From positions 1 to 11,050 of the forward strand of contig JANWZF010000100.1 of NCBI GenBank assembly GCA_025054905.1: a stretch of DNA of 11,050 nt, given 5' to 3'. A program made the translations under genes and the position numbers. Each line of letters starts with the position of its first letter. Position 1 is the first letter of the stretch. Origin of the DNA: Tepidimonas sp. (lineage in GTDB: Bacteria; Pseudomonadota; Gammaproteobacteria; Burkholderiales; Burkholderiaceae_C). Shown here piece after piece: positions 6,928 through 11,050 of this stretch. The notes under the pieces were generated by a model. It saw nothing but the letters and a program-made list of their open reading frames with translations, searched no databases and was not told where the DNA came from.

Positions 6928-7806
6928 TCAGGGCGTGGCGCTCAGCTGGGTCTGCAGGTCGCCCTCGCGGGTGAAGCGAAAGCGCGACACCACCACGATC
7001 TGGTCGGCGCGCGCGCGCATGGCCGAGTTGAAACGCGCAAAGGTCAGCCCATGCACGATCGCGCGCGCGTGGGCATCCAGAAATCCGTTGCCCGAACCCT
7101 GCACGACTTCGGTGGCCAGCACGCGGCCGTCGTGGTTGACGGTGATGGCCATGGTCAACTCGCCGTAGATCTTGCGCCCCCCCTGCTGCGGGAACTGCGC
7201 CGTGCCGCGTTCCTCGATACGTCGGCGCAATTCATCGTAGTACAGCGCATAGACCGCCTCGCGTGTGGCCGGGCTGACGTAGCGCCGCCGCGGCCGCGCG
7301 TTTTCCTCGTTGATGCGGCGCTCGATCTCGGCCAGGGTTTGGATGAGCGCCTGGCGGCGGCGTTCGCGCTCCTGCGCCTGCGCTTCGCTGACCGGCGGCT
7401 CGGCCTCGTGCAGCTGGGCCAGGTCGCGCCGCAGCTGGGCCAGCAGCTGCGTCTGGCGCTCCTTCATGGCTTCGATGCGGCGTTCCTCTTCGTCCAGCGC
7501 GTCACCGGCGCGCAACAGCGGCGCCGGCGGCAGCGGCGAGCTGGCGCGCCCACGTTCGGCATCCCCCCCGCCGGCCAGGTTGGCCTGGGCGATGGCTTGC
7601 GCGCGCGCAGGGGCGCGTTCGTCACGGGCATTGACCAGGATGACCTCCAGCGGCGTGTCCCGCAGCACGCGCTGTCCGGCCGGCGGCGGCACCAGACGCC
7701 ACGCCAGCACCAGCGCGTGCAGCAGCAGTGACAGCGCCAGCGCCCACGGCAGCGGATCGGCCCGCATCCGCTGCACCCAAGCCGCCCCATGCGCTGTGCT
7801 GAGCAT
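6928..7806 (-). CDS. TonB-family energy transducer with coiled-coil spacer
   Basis: Inner-membrane protein of 292 residues. One membrane segment (about 19-39) contains Ser26-x3-His30, the SxxxH signature by which TonB couples to ExbB/ExbD. A short Ala/Pro-rich stretch follows, then a highly charged Glu/Arg/Gln-rich probable coiled coil (about 104-172) where classical TonB has a Pro-rich spacer. The TonB C-terminal domain (about 183-280) includes YGELTMAITVNHDGRVLATEV. No exbB, exbD or TonB-dependent receptor gene is present in the window, so its partners are unknown. An AGGG lies 6 bases before the ATG, and the upstream ribonuclease gene ends 22 bases earlier. It could act as a TonB for outer-membrane import or as a TolA-like envelope linker; the former is favoured by the SxxxH motif and C-terminal domain. 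Confidence 0.85.
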   Translation of the reverse strand: MLSTAHGAAWVQRMRADPLPWALALSLLLHALVLAWRLVPPPAGQRVLRDTPLEVILVNARDERAPARAQAIAQANLAGGGDAERGRASSPLPPAPLLRAGDALDEEERRIEAMKERQTQLLAQLRRDLAQLHEAEPPVSEAQAQERERRRQALIQTLAEIERRINEENARPRRRYVSPATREAVYALYYDELRRRIEERGTAQFPQQGGRKIYGELTMAITVNHDGRVLATEVVQGSGNGFLDAHARAIVHGLTFARFNSAMRARADQIVVVSRFRFTREGDLQTQLSATP

Positions 7807-7828
7807 CGCCTGCCCTGCGGGAGATCCG

Positions 7829-9895
7829 TCACGCTGGGTCGGCGGCAGCCGCGCTGGCGGGGGGTTGGTCGTCGCCCTCGTCCAGCTGCACGGCCACCGC
7901 CAGCGGGGTGGCCAGCGCCTCCTCCGGTTCGCCCTCCAGCGTGTCGCCCTCCACCGGCTCGGTGGCTCCCAGCCGCTCTACCACGGTGCCGGTGACTTCC
8001 AGGCTGACCTCATCGATCGTGCCCAGCCGCACGCGCACGCGCTCGCCGCGCTGCAGCCCGTCGGTGCCCAGCGCGGTCAGCACCAGCGGCAACGTCTCGG
8101 CGCGCACCAGGTTGTCCTTCAGGTAGGCGGCCTGCAGCTCGGTGATGCCCTGCTGGCGCAGGTAACGCAGTGTCCAGTAGCGTTCCATCGTGCTCTGGAA
8201 CTGCCCGTACGCGGTGTAGGCTGCATCGAACGCGCTGATGATGGCCAGCAGCGCGGCATCTTTGGGCTTGAAGGGGGCGGCCAGCGCGGCGGCGGTGCCG
8301 TGGCGCGCGCAGGCGATGATCTGCCACTGGTTGACCAGGTCGGTGTAACGGCGCAGCGGCGACGTGCTCCACGCGTAGCACGGCACGCCGATGCCGGCGT
8401 GCGGCAGCGGCTTGGTGCCCATGCGCACCTTGATGCCGGGGGCCAGGCTGGCCTGGCTGCGGTAGATGCCGGGTACGCCCAGCTCGGCCAGCCATTGGCC
8501 CCAGTGGGTGTTGGCCAGGATCATCGCTTCGGCCACGATCAGGTCCAGCGGCGCGCCGCGCGCGCGCGTGCCGATGACCACGGTCTCTTCGCCCGTCGGC
8601 TCCGGCCCTGTCATCCCTTCGAGTTGGAAGGTGTAGTCGGGCCGCGTGAACGTCTCGGGGCGCCCGCGCACGGCTTCGCGACGCGCCTTGCAGGCCTGCG
8701 CCAGCCGCCACAGAAATGCCAGCTGCGGCCACAACGCGGCCACCTCCGCCGGTGCCTCGGCCGCGCGCGTGGGCTCGTTCAGCCAATCGGCGGTCACCAC
8801 CGTGTCCAGCCGATCGTGGCGCAGGTTGTGCGCGATCAGCACCCGCTCCAGCCGTGTGGTGCTGGCGCGCACCTCCAGCGTGTTTTCGTCCACCGTCAGG
8901 TATAGCGACACCGCGGGGCGAGGGGCCCCTTCGGCCAGGGTGTAGGTCTGGACCACCGCATCGGGCAGCATGGTGATCTTGTGCCCCGGCATGTAAACGG
9001 TGGACAGGCGCTGGCGCGCCACCTCGTCCAGCGCGCTGTCCGGGGTGATCGCCAGCCCCGGAGCGGCGATGTGCACGCCCAGCGTCACGGTGCCACTGCC
9101 CAGGCCCTGCACGCTTAGCGCATCGTCGATTTCGGTGGTGCTGGAGTCGTCGATCGAGAACGCCTGCACGCCTTCGGCCAGCGGCAGCTCCTGCGGCACC
9201 GGGGGCGCCGGCAGCTCGGCAAAGCCCGTGCCACGCGGAAAGTGCTCGAACAGGAACCGCTGCCAATGGAATTGATAGGCATTGGTGATGGCGCCGGCGC
9301 GCTGCAGCAACGCCAGCGGTGCCAGGTGGGTCTGGCGTGCCGCATGCACCACCGCTTTGTACTCGGGCGCGTTCTTGTCCGGCTTGAACAGGATGCGGTA
9401 CAGCTGCGCACGCACCGGCTCGGGGCAGCGTCCGTCAGCCAGCTCGGCGGTCCAGGCATCGATCTGGGCCTGCACGGCCTTCTTGCGTTCGATCGCGGCC
9501 AGCGCCTGGCGCAGCTGGTCGGCTGGGGCTTTGCGGAAGCGTCCACCTTTGCCGGCGCGGCGAAAGTAATGCGGCGCCTCGTGCAGCTTCAGCAGCGTGG
9601 CGGCCTGCTGCACCAGGCTCGGCGGGTCGTCGAAGTACAGCGCGGCCAGCTCGGCGAAGCCAAATTCCTCGTCAGGGGCAAACTCCCAGGCCAGGTCCAG
9701 ATCGATGTCGGCGGCCAATGCCGTGGCCTGCTGCAGCAGCGCGGTCGGGGCTGGCTGCGCAAAGGTCAGCAGCACATGGGCGGCTTTGACCTTCTGGCGC
9801 CGGCCCGACTCCAGCTCGATCTGGTGCGTGGCTTCGGCGCTGGACAGGATGCGGCCGGCGTGCAGCTTGCCGGCTTCGTCGAACAGGGCAAACAA
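7829..9895 (-). CDS. RNB-domain 3'-5' exoribonuclease (RNase II/R family)
   Basis: Processive exoribonuclease, 688 residues, acting in RNA turnover. The N-terminal 45 or so residues look like a small beta-barrel RNA-binding module. A helical region with no obvious cold-shock domain follows, then the RNB catalytic domain (about 245-580) and a degenerate S1-like end (about 596-645) with an acidic Ala-rich tail. The metal-binding motif reads SIDDSSTTEIDDALSV: Asp249, Asp257 and Asp258 are present, but the position equal to RNase II Asp207 is Glu255. The second conserved motif, STSPLRRYTDLVN, is at 510-522. The start is TTG at 9895; no in-frame ATG occurs until residue 302 and homologous N-termini align here. 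Only a weak GAG lies upstream. It heads a four-gene unit. Whether to call it rnb or rnr is unclear. Confidence 0.93.
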   Translation of the reverse strand: MFALFDEAGKLHAGRILSSAEATHQIELESGRRQKVKAAHVLLTFAQPAPTALLQQATALAADIDLDLAWEFAPDEEFGFAELAALYFDDPPSLVQQAATLLKLHEAPHYFRRAGKGGRFRKAPADQLRQALAAIERKKAVQAQIDAWTAELADGRCPEPVRAQLYRILFKPDKNAPEYKAVVHAARQTHLAPLALLQRAGAITNAYQFHWQRFLFEHFPRGTGFAELPAPPVPQELPLAEGVQAFSIDDSSTTEIDDALSVQGLGSGTVTLGVHIAAPGLAITPDSALDEVARQRLSTVYMPGHKITMLPDAVVQTYTLAEGAPRPAVSLYLTVDENTLEVRASTTRLERVLIAHNLRHDRLDTVVTADWLNEPTRAAEAPAEVAALWPQLAFLWRLAQACKARREAVRGRPETFTRPDYTFQLEGMTGPEPTGEETVVIGTRARGAPLDLIVAEAMILANTHWGQWLAELGVPGIYRSQASLAPGIKVRMGTKPLPHAGIGVPCYAWSTSPLRRYTDLVNQWQIIACARHGTAAALAAPFKPKDAALLAIISAFDAAYTAYGQFQSTMERYWTLRYLRQQGITELQAAYLKDNLVRAETLPLVLTALGTDGLQRGERVRVRLGTIDEVSLEVTGTVVERLGATEPVEGDTLEGEPEEALATPLAVAVQLDEGDDQPPASAAAADPA

Positions 9896-9917
9896 GGTAG
9901 GCGTTCTCGTGCACAGG

Positions 9918-9943
9918 GCGGCGGGGCCGGCCGGCCCCGCCGC
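9918..9943 (-). repeat. perfect 26-bp GC-only palindrome in the ribonuclease leader
   Basis: Two 13-base arms (GCGGCGGGGCCGG and CCGGCCCCGCCGC) meet without a spacer between 9930 and 9931. The element lies 22 bases upstream of the ribonuclease TTG start and 67 bases downstream of the yhhQ stop. As RNA it would fold into a very stable hairpin of about 11 bp. No T-run follows. It may end the yhhQ transcript, control access to the TTG start, or bind a dimeric protein as DNA. Confidence 0.9.
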
Positions 9944-9964
9944 AGGGTTGCGGCGATGGCGCCT

Positions 9965-9970
9965 AGTGTA
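9965..9970 (-). promoter_or_regulatory. possible -10 box for the ribonuclease operon
   Basis: On the minus strand TACACT (four of six matches to TATAAT) lies 69 bases upstream of the TTG start, so a transcript would carry the 26-bp palindrome in its leader. Directly upstream is a 5-bp inverted repeat, GCGAC/GTCGC (9971-9975 and 9981-9985). No good -35 box is seen at 16-18 bases. Confidence 0.3.
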
Positions 9971-10010
9971 GCGACAAGGGGTCGCGTGCGATGCCCTGCG
10001 GGGCCGCGGT

Positions 10011-10706
10011 TCAGGCTGTGCGCATCACCGGGGTGGTCGGCAGGCGGCGCAGCAGCGCGCGCAGCACCGCACCGTACAGCGGCAGCAGCGCCGCCAGGCT
10101 GAAGGCCAGTTTGGTCGCGTAGTCCACCGCGGCGATTTGCACCCAATGCTCGGCCATGAACGCATCGCTGCTGCGCCAGAAGGCCACCGAGAAGAACACC
10201 AGCGTGTCGATCAGACTGCCGACCACCGTGGAGGCTGCGGGAGCCACCCACCACTGCGGCAGGCGGCGCAGGCGCGCAAACACCGCGATGTCGGTCAGCT
10301 GGCCCACCCCATAGGCGGCAAAACTGGCCAGCGCGATGCGCGCCACGAAATCGTTGAACGAGGCCAGCCCCTGCCAGCCAACGAACACGCCGTCGGCAAA
10401 CACCACCGAGACGACATAAGAGGCCAGCAGCGCCGGCAGCATCACGCGCGCCACGACGCGGCGCGCCACATCCGGGCCCAGCAGCCGCACCGTCAGATCG
10501 GTGAGCACAAACACCAGCGGGAACGTGAACGCTCCCCATGTGGTGTGCACGCCCGCGACGGTGAAGGGCAGCTGCACCAGCACGTTGCTGGCGATGATCA
10601 CCGCGATGTGCAGCAGCGCCAGCACCGCCACGGCGCGCGGCAGCAGATGGGCGGGCAAGGGGTGGGTGGCGGCGCCGGGCGTCAGCGCCGCAGGGGGCAT
10701 GACCAT
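10011..10706 (-). CDS. yhhQ: queuosine precursor (preQ0/preQ1) transporter, YhhQ/VUT family
   Basis: Inner-membrane protein of 231 residues with about six membrane helices (roughly 25-46, 56-76, 88-108, 120-140, 153-175, 189-213). It matches the YhhQ family (COG1738) strongly. Signature stretches are TWGAFTFPLVFVLTDLTVR (56-74), the FAAYGVGQLTDIAVFARLR segment (129-147) and WRSSDAFMAEHWVQIAAVDY (177-196). YhhQ of E. coli imports the 7-deazaguanine precursors preQ0 and preQ1 for salvage into queuosine at the wobble base of GUN-anticodon tRNAs. The ATG at 10706 follows AAGGA with 6 bases spacing; a second in-frame ATG two codons later is less well placed. Its leader contains a preQ1-I-like riboswitch, which independently supports the assigned substrate. 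Confidence 0.96.
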   Translation of the reverse strand: MVMPPAALTPGAATHPLPAHLLPRAVAVLALLHIAVIIASNVLVQLPFTVAGVHTTWGAFTFPLVFVLTDLTVRLLGPDVARRVVARVMLPALLASYVVSVVFADGVFVGWQGLASFNDFVARIALASFAAYGVGQLTDIAVFARLRRLPQWWVAPAASTVVGSLIDTLVFFSVAFWRSSDAFMAEHWVQIAAVDYATKLAFSLAALLPLYGAVLRALLRRLPTTPVMRTA

Positions 10707-10712
10707 GATTGA

Positions 10713-10744
10713 TCCTTTTTGGTGAGTGGGGTGAGGGAACCCAC
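10713..10744 (-). ncRNA. preQ1-I riboswitch candidate in the yhhQ leader
   Basis: Read on the minus strand from 10744, the 32-nt element has every part of the preQ1-I fold. P1 is GTGGG (1-5) paired with CCCAC (15-19). Loop 1 is TTC (6-8), giving the conserved GGTTC. The 5' P2 strand is CCT (9-11), loop 2 is CA, and C14 just before P1 is in the place of the ligand-pairing cytosine. A 9-nt L3, TCACCAAAA, is A-rich at its 3' end, and the 3' P2 strand AGG (29-31) pairs with CCT to form the pseudoknot. L3 length and the unspaced CACCCC run resemble known class I aptamers. P2 lies within the yhhQ Shine-Dalgarno AAGGA, so ligand binding should hide it and block translation. A 5-bp hairpin (10745-10763) stacks directly upstream. 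The parts are seen; ligand and switching are inferred. Confidence 0.8.
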
Positions 10745-10775
10745 GCCGGCCTGAGTGACCGGCAGGAGAGCTTGC

Positions 10776-10781
10776 ATTGTA
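10776..10781 (-). promoter_or_regulatory. yhhQ promoter -10 box
   Basis: On the minus strand TACAAT (five of six matches) lies 69 bases before the yhhQ ATG. Transcription would start near 10769-10772, giving a leader of about 65 bases that begins just upstream of the riboswitch candidate. No recognisable -35 box is seen; instead a perfect palindrome directly abuts the -10 box. Confidence 0.6.
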
Positions 10782-10797
10782 ACCGCGCCGGCGCGGT
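10782..10797 (-). promoter_or_regulatory. 16-bp perfect palindrome abutting the yhhQ -10 box (possible operator)
   Basis: ACCGCGCC and GGCGCGGT form a perfect palindrome centred between 10789 and 10790, filling the spacer between the -10 box and where a -35 box would be. A dimeric regulator bound here would overlap RNA polymerase. Short GC palindromes are frequent in such DNA, so function is uncertain. Confidence 0.35.
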
Positions 10798-10847
10798 GGG
10801 GGGCCGACGCGGCGATGACGGGCCGCTCAGCCCCGCATCCCACCCAG

Positions 10848-10871
10848 CCCCCGCATGCCCAGCATCGGGGG
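10848..10871 (-). terminator. possible radA 3' hairpin
   Basis: CCCCCG at 10848-10853 pairs with CGGGGG at 10866-10871. After one bulged base (10854), ATGC (10855-10858) pairs with GCAT (10862-10865) around a 3-base loop. It lies 36 bases after the radA stop. No T-run follows on the minus strand, so it could be a mRNA-protecting or factor-assisted stem rather than an intrinsic terminator. The flank also holds an imperfect direct repeat of the type CAGCCCCGCAT (10828-10838 and about 10845-10856). Confidence 0.35.
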
Positions 10872-10907
10872 GTGCCGTCCGGACGTGCGGGTCCAGGCTG
10901 GATCGGT

Positions 10908-11050
10908 CTACCCCCACCCGCGCACGACCTCCAGGGCCTCCTCGACCCGCTCCACGCCGTGCAGGGTCAGCCCTTCGGTGGCGCGGGCGAAGGCAGCCTC
11001 GGGCTTGCGCGGCAGGTTGGCCTTGGGCACCACCGCCACGGCCATGCCGA
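10908..11050 (-). CDS. radA: DNA repair protein RadA, C-terminal fragment (continues beyond window)
   Basis: Only the last 47 codons are visible, ending in TAG at 10908-10910. The translation contains AVAVVPKANLPRKP, then EGLTLHGVERVEEALEVVRGWG at the end. This pattern (VVPKAN, a GL-x-hydrophobic strand, then a V-E-R-V-E-E-A-L helix) is the C-terminal end of the Lon-like domain of RadA/Sms, the hexameric helicase that promotes branch migration during recombination. The RecA-like core and the zinc finger lie outside the window. The call rests on a short segment with no catalytic residues, but the match to the betaproteobacterial RadA terminus is good. Confidence 0.85.
   Translation of the reverse strand, partial: GMAVAVVPKANLPRKPEAAFARATEGLTLHGVERVEEALEVVRGWG

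Noticed and set aside
7310..8905. 531-codon + strand frame over the TonB-family and ribonuclease genes
   Set aside because: Low-complexity Ala/Arg/Ser/Gln translation opposite two genes with clear motifs.
10713..10720. T-run on the + strand as an intrinsic terminator
   Set aside because: It is the complement of the A-rich tail and Shine-Dalgarno of the yhhQ leader, and no + strand gene ends nearby.
10876..10885. 10-bp palindrome CGTCCGGACG after radA
   Set aside because: Too short to stand out in DNA of this composition, with no promoter or other element aligned to it.
9766..10917. 383-codon minus-strand frame overlapping yhhQ
   Set aside because: Alternate frame of yhhQ and the ribonuclease start; the real yhhQ frame has the transporter signatures and a good ribosome binding site.

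Overview
This window is ordinary, gene-dense chromosome from a GC-rich betaproteobacterium. The protein sequences, the short intergenic gaps and the TACAAT-type -10 boxes fit the Burkholderiales, most likely a Comamonadaceae-like lineage. The genus cannot be fixed by reading alone. I see no insertion sequence, phage gene, CRISPR array, tRNA or rRNA.

Left part (1-5520, + strand): the distal end of the division and cell-wall (dcw) cluster in its classical order. It holds ddlB (5' end cut off by the window), ftsQ, ftsA, ftsZ and lpxC, followed by a 58-residue two-helix membrane protein. ddlB to ftsZ are packed with gaps of 7-23 bases. A 179-base gap then holds a strong hairpin and a separate lpxC promoter. 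That promoter sits so close to the start codon that lpxC mRNA is probably leaderless.

Middle part (5563-9895, - strand): a convergent, probably co-transcribed group read right to left. It encodes an RNase II/R-type exoribonuclease, a TonB-family energy transducer, the peptidoglycan glycosyltransferase MtgA and the Holliday-junction resolvase RuvC, with gaps of 22, 7 and 29 bases. The ribonuclease starts at TTG, behind a leader carrying a perfect 26-bp GC-only palindrome.

Right part (10011-11050, - strand): yhhQ, a queuosine-precursor (preQ0/preQ1) transporter, then the C-terminal end of radA, which is cut off by the window. The leader of yhhQ holds the most rewarding non-coding element here: a 32-nt sequence with the full layout of a preQ1-I riboswitch. 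It has a 5-bp P1 stem, the GGTTC loop, a recognition cytosine, an A-rich tail and a pseudoknot strand that is the Shine-Dalgarno sequence itself. The transporter would be shut off at translation when preQ1 is plentiful. Its promoter has a TACAAT -10 box directly abutted by a perfect 16-bp palindrome.

The genes are mostly housekeeping: septum assembly, peptidoglycan and lipid A precursor synthesis, RNA decay, DNA repair and tRNA-modification salvage. The novelty lies mainly in regulatory DNA rather than in new protein systems.
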